Shown here: positions 13,755 through 22,882 of the stretch, in pieces
Layout of the letters: every line of letters starts with the position of its first letter
How positions within the stretch are numbered: position 1 is the stretch's first letter
NCBI RefSeq assembly: GCF_026339735.1
Contig: NZ_JAPEQG010000001.1
Location: 3,224,001-3,288,000 of the forward strand
DNA from: Streptomyces sp. NBC_01669
Lineage (GTDB): Bacteria; Actinomycetota; Actinomycetes; Streptomycetales; Streptomycetaceae
Length of the DNA: 64,000 bases
Direction: 5' to 3'
Notes under the pieces: generated by a model
Told to the model about the DNA's origin: nothing
Database searches by the model: none
What the model saw: the letters and a program-made list of their open reading frames with translations, nothing else
Made by a program: the position numbers and the translations under genes

Positions 13755-16175
13755 TCACGCCGCGGCCGGGATCCTCTCCTCCGCCCTGACCGCGGCCGGG
13801 GCGAGGGCGATCTCCAGCACCTGTCGGACATCCGTCACCGGGTGGACCTCCAGCTTCTCCAGGACCTCGGCCGGGACGTCGTCCAGATCGGCCTCGTTCC
13901 GCTTGGGGATCACCACGGTGGTGATACCGGCCCGGTGGGCGGCCAGCAGCTTCTGCTTCAGCCCGCCGATCGGCAGCACCCGTCCCGTCAGCGACACCTC
14001 ACCGGTCATCGCCACATCCGTACGGACCAGCCGTCCGGAGAGCAGCGAGGCCAGCGCCGTCGTCATCGTGATACCGGCACTCGGACCGTCCTTGGGCACC
14101 GCGCCCGCCGGGAAGTGGATGTGCGCTCCCCTGTCCTTCAGGTCGGCGACGGGCAGTTCCAGCTCGGCGCCGTGCGAGCGCAGGAAGCTCAGCGCGATCT
14201 GCGCGGACTCCTTCATGACGTCGCCGAGCTGACCGGTGAGGGTCAGTCCTGCCGCGCCGGTCTCCGGGTCGGCCAGCGACGCCTCGACGAACAGCACGTC
14301 ACCACCGGCACCGGTCACCGCGAGTCCGGTCGCCACGCCCGGCACCGCGGTGCGGCGCTCAGCCGGGTCCTGGGCGGACTCGGGGACGTGGTGCGGCCGT
14401 CCGACGAGACCCCTCAGGTCCTCGTCGGTGACGGTGAACGGGAGCTCCCGGTCGCCCAGTTCGTGCTGGGCCGCGACCTTGCGGAGCAGACGGGCGACGG
14501 CCCGCTCCAGGTTGCGTACGCCCGCCTCGCGGGTGTACTCGCCGGCCAGCTTGCGCAGCGCCGACTCGTCGAGCGTCACCTCCCCCTTCTCCAGACCGGC
14601 CCGCTCCAGCTGGCGCGGGAGCAGGTGGTCGCGGGCGATGACGACCTTCTCGTCCTCGGTGTAGCCGTCGAGCCTGACCAGCTCCATGCGGTCGAGCAGC
14701 GCCTCCGGGATGGCTTCCAGGACGTTGGCTGTGGCCAGGAAGACGACGTCGCTGAGGTCGAGTTCGACCTCCAGGTAGTGGTCGCGGAAGGTGTGGTTCT
14801 GGGCCGGGTCGAGTACTTCGAGGAGCGCCGCGGCCGGGTCGCCGCGGAAGTCGGAGCCGACCTTGTCGATCTCGTCGAGCAGGACGACCGGGTTCATGGA
14901 ACCGGCCTCCTTGATGGCGCGGACGATGCGTCCGGGGAGCGCACCGACGTACGTACGCCGGTGGCCCCGGATCTCCGCCTCGTCCCGCACACCGCCGAGC
15001 GCGACGCGGACGAACTTGCGGCCCATGGCGTGCGCGACGCTCTCACCGAGGGACGTCTTGCCGACGCCGGGCGGTCCGACGAGGGCCAGCACCGCACCGC
15101 CCCGACGCCCGCCCACGACCCCGAGGCCGCGTGCGGCACGGCGCTTGCGCACCGCCAGGTACTCGGTGATCCGCTCCTTCACGTCCTCCAGGCCCGCGTG
15201 CTCGGCGTCGAGGATCTCCTTGGCGGCGCGGATGTCGTACGCGTCCTCGGTCCGTTCGGTCCACGGCAGTTCGAGGACGGTGTCCAGCCAGGTTCGGATC
15301 CAGGAGCCCTCGGGGCTCTGGTCGGACGAGCGCTCCAGCTTGTCGACCTCCTTGAGCGCGGCCTCACGGACGTGCTCGGGAAGATCGGCGGACTCGACAC
15401 GCGCCCGGTAGTCGTCGGACTCGTCCTCCGCGTCGCCGTTGAGCTCGGACAGCTCCTTGCGTACGGCTTCCAGCTGGCGCCGCAGCAGGAACTCGCGCTG
15501 CTGCTTGTCGACGCCCTCCTGGACGTCCTTGGCGATGGACTCGGCGACGTCCTGTTCGGCGAGGTGTTCGCCGAGCCACTGGATGGCGAGCTTCAGCCGG
15601 GCGACCGCGTCGGCGGTCTCCAGGAGCTGCACCTTCTGGGCGGTGGTGAGGAACGGTGAGTAGCCCGAGTTGTCGGCGAGTGCGGAGATGTCGTCGATCT
15701 GCTGGACCCGGTCCACGACCTGCCAGGCGCCGCGCTTCTTCAGCCAGCTGGTGGCGAGGGCCTTGTACTCCTTGACCAGCTCGGCGGCGGCGCCGGGGAG
15801 CGGCTCGGGAGCCGAGACGTCCACGCGGGTCCCTTCGACCCAGAGCGCGGCCCCGGGTCCGGTGGTTCCGGCACCGATCCTCACGCGGTCACGGCCGCGG
15901 ATGAGGGCGCCCGGGTCCCCGTCGGAGAGCCGGCCGACCTGCTCGACGGTCCCGAGTACACCGGTCCCGGTGTAGGTCCCGTCGATCCGCGGCACCAGCA
16001 GCACCTCGGGCTTGCCACCACCCGGACGGGCGGCGGCCTGGGCAGCCTCGACGGCAGCCCGGACATCGGTGTCGGACAGGTCCAGAGGAACCACCATTCC
16101 GGGCAGCACGACCTCGTCGTCGAGCGGCAGCACAGGCAAGGTGAGCGGAGTGACCGCGTTGGACTCAGTAGCCAT
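13755..16175 (-). CDS. lon: ATP-dependent protease Lon (endopeptidase La)
   Basis: This 806-residue cytoplasmic AAA+ protease has an N-terminal LON substrate-binding domain (from LPVLPLDDEVVLPGMVVPL) and a long helical linker. The ATPase domain has Walker A GPPGVGKTS and Walker B VVLLDEIDK. The C-terminal protease domain has the catalytic Ser in KDGPSAG and Lys in GGLKQK. The family degrades misfolded and regulatory proteins. ATG 16175 is preceded by AAGGGGAG; a TTG 21 nt upstream has no ribosome-binding site. Two stress-regulator boxes lie upstream (HAIR and ClgR-type), so induction by both heat and proteolytic stress is expected. Confidence 0.96.
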   Translation of the reverse strand: MATESNAVTPLTLPVLPLDDEVVLPGMVVPLDLSDTDVRAAVEAAQAAARPGGGKPEVLLVPRIDGTYTGTGVLGTVEQVGRLSDGDPGALIRGRDRVRIGAGTTGPGAALWVEGTRVDVSAPEPLPGAAAELVKEYKALATSWLKKRGAWQVVDRVQQIDDISALADNSGYSPFLTTAQKVQLLETADAVARLKLAIQWLGEHLAEQDVAESIAKDVQEGVDKQQREFLLRRQLEAVRKELSELNGDAEDESDDYRARVESADLPEHVREAALKEVDKLERSSDQSPEGSWIRTWLDTVLELPWTERTEDAYDIRAAKEILDAEHAGLEDVKERITEYLAVRKRRAARGLGVVGGRRGGAVLALVGPPGVGKTSLGESVAHAMGRKFVRVALGGVRDEAEIRGHRRTYVGALPGRIVRAIKEAGSMNPVVLLDEIDKVGSDFRGDPAAALLEVLDPAQNHTFRDHYLEVELDLSDVVFLATANVLEAIPEALLDRMELVRLDGYTEDEKVVIARDHLLPRQLERAGLEKGEVTLDESALRKLAGEYTREAGVRNLERAVARLLRKVAAQHELGDRELPFTVTDEDLRGLVGRPHHVPESAQDPAERRTAVPGVATGLAVTGAGGDVLFVEASLADPETGAAGLTLTGQLGDVMKESAQIALSFLRSHGAELELPVADLKDRGAHIHFPAGAVPKDGPSAGITMTTALASLLSGRLVRTDVAMTGEVSLTGRVLPIGGLKQKLLAAHRAGITTVVIPKRNEADLDDVPAEVLEKLEVHPVTDVRQVLEIALAPAAVRAEERIPAAA

Positions 16176-16196
16176 GATCTCCCCTTCGGCAGTCAA

Positions 16197-16217
16197 GTTG
16201 AGCTATGCAGACTCAAT
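16197..16217 (-). promoter_or_regulatory. HAIR element (HspR-binding site) of lon
   Basis: The half-sites are GTTGAGC and ACTCAAT separated by 7 nt. The HAIR consensus is CTTGAGT-N7-ACTCAAG, so 11 of 14 positions match, and the TTGAG-N9-CTCAA core is perfect. It lies just upstream of the lon start, where HspR would block transcription. Confidence 0.75.
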
Positions 16218-16249
16218 GCTCCTCAGCGGCTTAATGTTCCCGAGGCTGT

Positions 16250-16263
16250 GTTCGCTCTCAGCG
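16250..16263 (-). promoter_or_regulatory. ClgR-type activator box of lon
   Basis: GTTCGC-N5-GCG matches the reported ClgR core. It lies about 33 bp upstream of the HAIR element, a suitable position for an activator. Confidence 0.65.
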
Positions 16264-16359
16264 ATCTTCTTCCACCAGCCCGTCACCTGCGAATAACCAC
16301 TCGGCAGCCGCGGACTGTCCGACGACGGGACGATCCGACGTGAAGGCTCGCTGAGCCGC

Positions 16360-16866
16360 TTGCCGGCGGAGTTCACCCCCGTGGTCGAAGCGGCCCGCAC
16401 CCGGATCGCCGACGCATTCGACGCCACGCAACCGCACGGCGCCTACGCCTACGCCTACGTCTACGACTACGGCAGCATTCCGCGCGGCACGGCCATTCCC
16501 GGTGTCTCCGATCTGTGCCTGTCGCTCCCCCCGCCGGCGCCGACGGGCCGCCGGCGCCGACGGGCCGCCGCCACCACGCACGCCGAACGCAGAAACCTCG
16601 GCCGCGGCACCGCCCGCCGCATCGTCCGGTCGCGGTTCACCCTGGTCATGCCGCGCTGGGGCGGCTGGACCAGCGATCTCCAGGAGTGCGCCGAGATCTT
16701 CTGCCGGTACTACCCGGAGCGGGCCGAGCAGGTGCGTACCGCCGCGGCCACCGGTCGCACCCACTCGGCGGACCCGGCCGTTCTCGGCCTGCTCATCAAC
16801 GATCCGGCGCCTCGGCCGTCTGCCGAGTACGTCGCGGTCCACGGCGAGAAGGCACCGTGCCCATGA
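16360..16866 (+). pseudogene. Decayed nucleotidyltransferase-domain gene
   Basis: The N-terminal part (ARTRIADAFDATQPHGAY) leads to the nucleotidyltransferase signature GSIPRGTAIPGVSDL. The next residue, normally the second catalytic Asp, is Cys (SDLCLSL). The Ala-Tyr stretch before it is expanded by three tandem GCCTAC units. A tandem 17-bp duplication (16531-16566) then shifts the frame into a low-complexity Arg/Ala-rich segment. The C-terminal part (CAEIFCRYYPERAEQVRTA) again looks like the family, but the middle is missing. The only start is TTG and the end overlaps the convergent rhomboid-like gene by 71 bp. It is most likely non-functional. Confidence 0.6.
16531..16566. repeat. Tandem 17-bp duplication inside the nucleotidyltransferase remnant
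   Basis: The unit GCCGGCGCCGACGGGCC occurs twice head to tail (16533-16549 and 16550-16566). Seventeen is not a multiple of three, so the duplication changes the reading frame. Confidence 0.8.
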
Positions 16867-17608
16867 CCGCACCGACCAGACCCTCGCGCCGGTGCAGGAG
16901 CGGCCAGCAGGCCACCCCGAGCAGCAGGGCGAGCGGATGCCCCCAGCCGGTGAGCGGATCGGTGAACACGAGCAGATCGTGCGCCAGCATCACCCCGACG
17001 CCGCCCAGCACCAGGGCGCGGACCAGTGGGGTGAGCAGTCCGGCGAGCGCGCCGACGCTCGCCATCAGACCGAAGCTGATGCCGTAGTCGAGCCGGTGCA
17101 GCGAGGTCTCCGGCAGATGCCCGGCCACCACGGAGATCCCGACCGGGATCTCCGTGGCGAGCGTCGCCACCACATGCCCGAGCAGGAAGACCCCGGCGGT
17201 GCGCCACCCGCCGATGCGCCGCTCCAGGGCGGTCAGGACGACGGCGAAGCCGAGAGCGTACGGGGAGGTGAGCCCGCCCGCGATCCACAGGGCGCTGGCG
17301 ACGAGAACGAGCAGCGGGGTCCGCGTGAGATGCGCGACGTCGGTGCTCGATTCGCGCAGCACGGCGGAGACGGTATCCGGATCGGCGTACGCCGTGAACA
17401 GGGACGTCGCGACGAGCACCAGCAGATAGCAGAAGGTGAACGGTGTCCCGGCGGGCGTCGGCAGCAGCCTCCACAGCCAGGACCGGGCGGGCGCGTCGAC
17501 CGGCGGTACGGGGGCCGTCGGCTCCGTGCGCCGCGGCCCCGGGACGGCATCGAGCAGCGGGGCCGCTTCACGTCGTACCTGTGCTGCCCCGTGCGTACTC
17601 CGGTGCAC
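16796..17608 (-). CDS. Rhomboid-like multipass membrane protein
   Basis: This 270-residue membrane protein has about six hydrophobic segments, including FTFCYLLVLVATSLF, LLVLVASALWIAGGL, YALGFAVVLTAL and VRALVLGGVGVMLAHDLLVF. The YGISFGLMAS segment may correspond to the rhomboid GxSG region and the later AHDLL to the helix with the catalytic His, but conservation is too weak to claim protease activity. GTG 17608 has GGGAG 9 nt upstream; GTG 17647 would add a charged extension with no good ribosome-binding site. Its 3' end overlaps the decayed nucleotidyltransferase gene. Confidence 0.7.
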   Translation of the reverse strand: MHRSTHGAAQVRREAAPLLDAVPGPRRTEPTAPVPPVDAPARSWLWRLLPTPAGTPFTFCYLLVLVATSLFTAYADPDTVSAVLRESSTDVAHLTRTPLLVLVASALWIAGGLTSPYALGFAVVLTALERRIGGWRTAGVFLLGHVVATLATEIPVGISVVAGHLPETSLHRLDYGISFGLMASVGALAGLLTPLVRALVLGGVGVMLAHDLLVFTDPLTGWGHPLALLLGVACWPLLHRREGLVGAVMGTVPSRRGPRRTRQTAEAPDR

Positions 17609-17760
17609 TCCGCCGGACTCCCTTTTCTCACGCCCCGGTTTTCTCACGCCCCCCGGAGGACAACACCCAACCCTCCGCGATCATGTCCGCACCGTCTATG
17701 GCGCATGCCACACGGTGAACCGGCGAGGGGCCACGGCCCGATAGAGGGGATGTGAGGCTG

Positions 17761-18360
17761 ATGCGCCCCTCGGGGGAGAACCGGACCGACGATGACGACG
17801 CGCTGCTGCGCGCCGTCGCACAGGGGGATGCGGCGGCCCTCGCCGCGCTCTACGACCGGCATGCCGGCTGGCTCTTCGCCCGGCTGAGCCGCCGGTGCGC
17901 GGACCCGGAGACGGTACGGGAAGTCCTGCAGGACACGTTCGTCACCGCGTGGCGGTCCGCCGGTGCGCACCGCGGCGGGCAGGCGGGCGGCTGGCTGTGG
18001 GTGATCGCCGCACGCCGTCTGGTCGACGCCCAGCGCGCCGAGGCCCGCACCGAACGCGCCACCCTGGCCGAGCAGGCCGAGGGCACCGGCTGGTCAGCCG
18101 TCGCCCCGTCCGCGGAGGAACGGGTGCTGGCCGGTCTGGAGTACGCGGACGTGGGCGCGGCACTGGACCGGATCTCCCCCGAACTGCGGGAGGTCCTGCG
18201 CGCGACGGTCATCGACGGCTTGACGACCCGCGAGACCGCACAGCTCCTCGGCATACCCGAGGGCACGGTCAAGACCCGGGCGATGCGCGCCAGACGCGAA
18301 CTGCGCGCCGCCCTGGACCGGCTGACGCCGGGCGGCGAACCGCTGGGAGGCATGGCATGA
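17761..18360 (+). CDS. ECF-type RNA polymerase sigma factor
   Basis: The 199-residue protein has sigma-70 region 2 (LYDRHAGWLFARLSRR, LQDTFVTAWRSAG) and region 4 (LREVLRATVIDGLTTRETAQLLGIPEGTVKTRAMRARRELR in pieces), without regions 1 and 3, as in ECF sigma factors. ATG 17761 is preferred; GTG 17752 is possible but lies only 2 nt after GAGGGG. The next gene starts in an ATGA overlap and encodes a zinc-finger membrane protein, the expected anti-sigma factor. The pair heads an operon with an ABC transporter, which may be its target or its sensor. Confidence 0.9.
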   Translation: MRPSGENRTDDDDALLRAVAQGDAAALAALYDRHAGWLFARLSRRCADPETVREVLQDTFVTAWRSAGAHRGGQAGGWLWVIAARRLVDAQRAEARTERATLAEQAEGTGWSAVAPSAEERVLAGLEYADVGAALDRISPELREVLRATVIDGLTTRETAQLLGIPEGTVKTRAMRARRELRAALDRLTPGGEPLGGMA

Positions 18361-19298
18361 CGGACTGGCATGTGGGCGAGGAGCCGGCGCGGCGGTACGC
18401 GTCCGGCACGGCGGCGGAGACCGACGCCTGGTCCCTGGAGAAGCACATCGAGGTGTGCGGGGGGTGCGCGGCGCGGGTGTCGGCGGCGGTACGCGGACAG
18501 GGGGCCGCGGCGGCAGTGGTCGACGACGTGCGGGCGGCGGTGCTCGCCGCGGCGGCGGGCGGGACGGAGCCGGTCCGATCGGCCGCGGTGCGGGGGCCCA
18601 CTCGGGTCCCCGCATCCGTGCCCCCGTCCGCACCCCGCCACCACCGTGTTCCCCTCCTCTCCCCCGTCCTGCGGGCCGCCGGACCCGCGCTGCGTGGCCC
18701 CTGGCTGGTGGCCGTGCTCCTGGTGGCGGCCGCGGCCGTCGCCCTCGCGTACGGCGCCCGGAACGGGACCGGGGCGGAGGCCGGTCTCCCGGCCCGTCCG
18801 CTGCTGCTCCTGATCGCGCCGGTGCTGCCGCTCGCCGGGGTCGGCGTCTCGTACGGGCGGCGCGCGGATCCCGTGTACGAACTCGCCGCCTCCACCCCGT
18901 CCGGCGGGCTGCGGCTCCTGCTGATCAGGACCGGCGCGGTCCTCGGCGTGAGCGTCCCGCTGCTGACCGCGGCGGGGGCGGTACTGCCCGCTTCGGCGGG
19001 TGCGCCCGGCGCGGTCGCCTGGTTGGTGCCGGCCGTCGCCATGACCCTGGCCGCGCTGGCGCTGGGTTCGTACACCGGATGCCGTACCGGCGCCTCGTCC
19101 GTCACCGCGGCCTGGGCCCTTGCCGTCGTCGTGCCGTCCGCCGGGGCGCCGGCCCTGGACCCGGACGCCCTGGCCGACGGGGCGGCCCGGTACTTCGCCG
19201 GGCCCTTCGCGCAGAGCGGCTGGGCGGCGGGGGCGCTGCTGTGCGCCGCGCTGCTGACCGTACGCCGTCGATCCTTCGACCACCTGGAGAAGCTGTGA
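18357..19298 (+). CDS. Zinc-finger anti-sigma factor with transmembrane domain
   Basis: The 313-residue protein starts at ATG 18357, overlapping the sigma gene stop. Residues 30-37 contain the HxxxCxxC zinc motif of anti-sigma factors (HIEVCGGC). A linker of about 60 residues leads to at least five hydrophobic helices (for example LVAVLLVAAAAVALAYGA, LLLLIAPVLPLAGVGVSYG, VAWLVPAVAMTLAALALG), far more than the single helix of most anti-sigma factors. The membrane half may interact with the ABC genes downstream. The operon order sigma, anti-sigma, ATPase, permease, permease supports a regulatory link. Confidence 0.8.
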   Translation: MTDWHVGEEPARRYASGTAAETDAWSLEKHIEVCGGCAARVSAAVRGQGAAAAVVDDVRAAVLAAAAGGTEPVRSAAVRGPTRVPASVPPSAPRHHRVPLLSPVLRAAGPALRGPWLVAVLLVAAAAVALAYGARNGTGAEAGLPARPLLLLIAPVLPLAGVGVSYGRRADPVYELAASTPSGGLRLLLIRTGAVLGVSVPLLTAAGAVLPASAGAPGAVAWLVPAVAMTLAALALGSYTGCRTGASSVTAAWALAVVVPSAGAPALDPDALADGAARYFAGPFAQSGWAAGALLCAALLTVRRRSFDHLEKL

Positions 19299-19308
19299 GC
19301 GTGAACGC

Positions 19309-20112
19309 ATGAGCACCGTGACAGTCCGAAACGCCCGTACCGTCCGCGTCAGCGGGCTGACGGTCCGCCACCGCAGGAGGACCGCGCTGGACGCCGTCGA
19401 CCTCGACTTCGCTCCCGGGGTCCATGGCCTGCTGGGGCCGAACGGGGCGGGCAAGACCTCTCTGATCCGGGTCCTCGCGACCGTCGCCGCGCCTTCCGGG
19501 GGCAGGGTCGAGCTGCTGGGCAGCGAGGTCGGCGCGGTGACGGACCACCGCAGCCGCTCGGCCGTCCGGCGTCGTCTCGGCTATCTGCCCCAGGAGTTCG
19601 GCTACTACCCGGGCTTCACCGTCCGCGAGTTCGTCAGCTATGTCGCCTGGCTCAAGGAGATGCCCGCCGCGCAGGTCCCGGAGGCGGTCGAACGGGCCGT
19701 GGCACGGGTCGGGCTGGCGGACAGGATCGATGCGAAGGTGAAGACCCTGTCGGGCGGCATGGTGCGGCGCGTCGGCATCGCGCAGGCGATCGTCAACGAT
19801 CCGGACCTCCTGCTGCTGGACGAGCCCACCGCCGGCCTCGACCCGGAGCAGCGTGTCGAGTTCCGGGCGCTGCTGCGTGAGCTGGGCGAGACGTCCACGG
19901 TGATCGTCTCCACGCACCTCGTCGAGGACGTCGCAGCGGCCTGCACCGAGGTGACGCTCGTCGAGGCGGGCCGGATCGCCTACCGCGGCACCACCGCCGA
20001 ACTCACCGCGATCGGCAGCAACGGGGCGGACGACAGCCTCGGCGACAACTCGATCGAGCGGGGCTACACCGCCGCGCTGCGCGCTCACCGCACGGCGGTG
20101 GCGGGCCGATGA
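19309..20112 (+). CDS. ABC transporter ATP-binding protein
   Basis: The 267-residue ATPase has Walker A GPNGAGKTS, signature LSGGMVRRVGIAQ, Walker B LLLLDEPTAGLD and the H-loop in VSTHLVED. It resembles exporter-type ATPases of the CcmA/DrrA-like group. It begins 10 nt after the anti-sigma gene and overlaps the following membrane-protein gene by 4 nt. The partner permeases are the next two genes. The substrate is unknown. Confidence 0.92.
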   Translation: MSTVTVRNARTVRVSGLTVRHRRRTALDAVDLDFAPGVHGLLGPNGAGKTSLIRVLATVAAPSGGRVELLGSEVGAVTDHRSRSAVRRRLGYLPQEFGYYPGFTVREFVSYVAWLKEMPAAQVPEAVERAVARVGLADRIDAKVKTLSGGMVRRVGIAQAIVNDPDLLLLDEPTAGLDPEQRVEFRALLRELGETSTVIVSTHLVEDVAAACTEVTLVEAGRIAYRGTTAELTAIGSNGADDSLGDNSIERGYTAALRAHRTAVAGR

Positions 20113-21422
20113 CCGACACCCTGACCCGCATGCGGGACACGGGCACCGCAGCCCCCCGTACGCCGCTGCGCACCGAACTGCGGCGCGGCATTCCCCTGTG
20201 GACCGGTGCGGCCGTCGCGCTCACCCTCCTCGTCACCCTGGGCGCGAAGGCGGACCAGTGGCAGGGCGACTGGGGCGCGACCCTCACTCGGCTGACCAGC
20301 GCGAACACGCTGCTCTGCGGTCCGCTCACGGCGGCGGCCGCCTGCTGGCAGGGCGGGCGCGAACGCCGCGCCCGCACCGCCGAACTGCTGTCCGGCGTCC
20401 CCCGCAGTCGGCTGCGCCGGGCCGTGATGACCGCGGCGCCCGTCGCTCTGTGGGCAGCAGCGGGGTATCTCGTCGCGCTGGCCGTGTTGCTGGCGGCGAA
20501 TCTGCCGTACGCCTCCGGCCGCGGCCCGTCCCTCTCGCTGGCCGTCTCGGACAGCTGCTTCCTGGTCTCGATCGCACTGGTCGGCTTCGTCGTCGGGCGG
20601 CTGTCCCCCTGGCGGCTGACCGCACCGGTCCTGGCGGTCTGCACGTACGTCGGGCTGGGCATCCCCAACTACCTGGAGTCGGAGGCCCGCTTCCTGAGCC
20701 CGGGCGGGCGGACCGAAGCGAGCGTATCCGTCCCCGTGTGGTGGTTTGCCCCGGTCATGGTGGCCTGGCTGGGCGGCCTTGCAGTCACTGTGCTGCTCGC
20801 GTACGCGGCCCGTCGGCGCTTTCTGGCCGTGGTGCCGCTGGCCCTGGCGATCACAGCCGGGACGGTCGTCGTACACACTGGCGAGAACCTGTTCCGGGAC
20901 GACCCGGCCGCGGACCGCAGGGTCTGCACGGAGTCCGCCCCCGGCACCCCGCAGCTCTGCATGAGCGCCGTCGACGCCCCGTTGCTGCCCCAGGCGTCCG
21001 ATGCCCTGAAGGGGATGTTCTCGCAACTGGACGGGGTCCCGGGCGCACCGGCCACATACGTGGACCAGCGCACAGATCCGAAGCACGGCGAAGCACGCCT
21101 CCCGTCCGTCACACGCGGCTGGGGCGTCGTGCGGAACGAGCTGACCGACCCCCGCGGCTACGCATATAACACCGTCAACGGCCTGCTGAGCCGCGAATGC
21201 CCGGACAGCGCGCGCAAGCAGGACCCGCAGGGGTTCGACCGTGTGTCGGCGACCGACCGGGCCGTCCAGCACTGGCTGGCCCCCCTCGATGGATTCGACC
21301 TGCCGGCACCCGAATACCTGACCCGCCTCGAAGCCATGCCGAAAGCCGATCGCAAGGTCTGGCTCGGCCGCTTCCTGGCCACCCGGAAGAGCTGTACGCC
21401 CGCGGAGGTCCCGGTCCTGTGA
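20109..21422 (+). CDS. ABC transporter-associated membrane protein
   Basis: The 437-residue protein has an N-terminal block of about six transmembrane segments (GAAVALTLLVTLGAKAD, APVALWAAAGYLVALAVLLAA, FLVSIALVGFVVGRL, LAVVPLALAITAGTVVVHT). An apparently extracytoplasmic domain of about 150 residues follows, with several Cys (RVCTESAPGTPQLCMSA, CPDSARK). ATGA overlaps tie it to the ATPase before it and, through GTGA, to the next gene. It is probably the permease, perhaps with a periplasm-facing sensor domain. I do not recognise a named family. Confidence 0.75.
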   Translation: MTDTLTRMRDTGTAAPRTPLRTELRRGIPLWTGAAVALTLLVTLGAKADQWQGDWGATLTRLTSANTLLCGPLTAAAACWQGGRERRARTAELLSGVPRSRLRRAVMTAAPVALWAAAGYLVALAVLLAANLPYASGRGPSLSLAVSDSCFLVSIALVGFVVGRLSPWRLTAPVLAVCTYVGLGIPNYLESEARFLSPGGRTEASVSVPVWWFAPVMVAWLGGLAVTVLLAYAARRRFLAVVPLALAITAGTVVVHTGENLFRDDPAADRRVCTESAPGTPQLCMSAVDAPLLPQASDALKGMFSQLDGVPGAPATYVDQRTDPKHGEARLPSVTRGWGVVRNELTDPRGYAYNTVNGLLSRECPDSARKQDPQGFDRVSATDRAVQHWLAPLDGFDLPAPEYLTRLEAMPKADRKVWLGRFLATRKSCTPAEVPVL

Positions 21423-22054
21423 GTGAGCAGATGAGGCGCACCATGAACCTCCCGGACCTCCCCGCGCTGTATGTCCGTTCCCGGGCCCTCCCGCTCACCG
21501 CCGCCGCCCTGACCGGCATCGTCCTGGTTGCCGCCTGGGCGGCGGACTGGCTGCAGGACCAGCCGCATTTCGACCACACCGCGCGCGTCCCCGTTCTCGT
21601 GCTCGCCCCGCTGCTCGCCTCCGCCGCCATCGGCGCAAGCCTGCACTCGCACAGCGACGAGCTGGACCGGACCGCCGTACGCCCCTGGTGGCCGCGCCGG
21701 CTGCTGCATCTGCTCGCACTGACCGTGCTCGCGACCGGGGCACTCGCGCTGTCGGTCCCGGGGCACCCGGAGGAGTTCGGCGCACCGGGCATGGTGCGCA
21801 ATGTGCTGGGCGCGACCGGCGTGACCGCGGCGTCCGTGGCACTGATCGGTGCTCGGCTGAGCTGGCTGCCGATGACGGTCTACAGCGGCGCGGTCTACCT
21901 GGCGGCGCCCCGCACCCCGGGTGGCGCGGCCGCCGTCTGGGCCTGGCCGATGCAGCCGGGGCCGCAGGGGGCGGCGTGGGCGGTGGCAGTGGCGGCGTAC
22001 GTGGCAGGCGGGGCGCTCCTCGTCGTGCGCGGCGCACGGCCGGAGCCCGTGTGA
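21419..22054 (+). CDS. Integral membrane protein, probable ABC permease partner
   Basis: The 211-residue protein starts at GTG 21419, overlapping the previous stop, with GGAGG 10 nt upstream; ATG 21431 and 21443 are alternatives. It has about six hydrophobic helices (LTAAALTGIVLVAAWAA, VLVLAPLLASAAIGASL, LLHLLALTVLATGALALSV, VTAASVALIGARL) and no extramembrane domain. It is the last gene of the sigma-factor/ABC operon and probably completes the transporter. Confidence 0.7.
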   Translation: MSEQMRRTMNLPDLPALYVRSRALPLTAAALTGIVLVAAWAADWLQDQPHFDHTARVPVLVLAPLLASAAIGASLHSHSDELDRTAVRPWWPRRLLHLLALTVLATGALALSVPGHPEEFGAPGMVRNVLGATGVTAASVALIGARLSWLPMTVYSGAVYLAAPRTPGGAAAVWAWPMQPGPQGAAWAVAVAAYVAGGALLVVRGARPEPV

Positions 22055-22167
22055 CCACGCCTTTCGCCTCTCCGCGCCCCGTACCGATCCGGCAATTCGC
22101 TGGTCCCGGCCGCGCGGCCGGGCGAGGATGACAGGGACTCACCCGCCCTCTACCGGAGACCGAGGAC

Positions 22168-22860
22168 ATGCCCACCGCCGACCGCCGCACCGCCCACAGC
22201 CCCGTCACGCTCGACCGCCGCGAAGGACCGTACGGGGAGGTCGTCCTGCGGGAGCGGGGTGACGACTTCGAGATCATCGCCAACGGCTGCTTCCTGATGG
22301 ACACCGCGGACGGTCGCTCCGAGCGGCTGCTGATCGACGCGGCGCTTGCCGCGCTGCCCGCCGGGCGGCCGGACCCGGCGGTGCTGATCGGCGGCCTCGG
22401 GGTCGGCTTCTCCCTCTCCCACGCCGCAGCCGAACCTCGCTGGGGGCGGATCGCGGTCGTCGAGCGGGAGCAGGCGATCATCGACTGGCACCGGGGTGGC
22501 CCGCTGGCCCGGATCACCGGTGCCGCGCTCGCCGATCCGCGGACCGAGATCCTGGCGACGGATCTGGTTGCGTACCTCCGCACGACTACGGACCGTTACG
22601 ACGCACTGTGCCTGGACATCGACAACGGACCGGACTGGACCGTCACCGACGACAACACGAGCCTGTACTCGCCCGCCGGTCTCGCCGACTGCCGGGAGCG
22701 GCTGAATCCGGGCGGGGTACTCGCGGTCTGGTCCGCGCAGCCGTCCGCCGACTTCGAACAGGCCTTGTCGAATGCCGGATTCAGCGGGGTAAGGACGGAA
22801 GAGGTGCATGTTGCCCGAGGTGTGCCCGACGTGGTTCATCTCGCACTTCGGAGCGCCTGA
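22168..22860 (+). CDS. Spermidine synthase-like methyltransferase-fold protein
   Basis: The 230-residue protein has the polyamine-synthase-type Rossmann fold: LIGGLGVGFSLSH is the glycine-rich nucleotide loop, IAVVEREQAIIDWHR ends strand 2, and YDALCLDIDNGPDW corresponds to the active-site loop. It is shorter than true spermidine synthases and lacks a full N-terminal beta-barrel, so it probably acts on a different substrate or only binds a decarboxylated-SAM-like ligand. ATG 22168 is preceded by GAGGAC. It is monocistronic. Confidence 0.8.
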   Translation: MPTADRRTAHSPVTLDRREGPYGEVVLRERGDDFEIIANGCFLMDTADGRSERLLIDAALAALPAGRPDPAVLIGGLGVGFSLSHAAAEPRWGRIAVVEREQAIIDWHRGGPLARITGAALADPRTEILATDLVAYLRTTTDRYDALCLDIDNGPDWTVTDDNTSLYSPAGLADCRERLNPGGVLAVWSAQPSADFEQALSNAGFSGVRTEEVHVARGVPDVVHLALRSA

Positions 22861-22882
22861 GGTTCCCCCACCGGGTATACGC

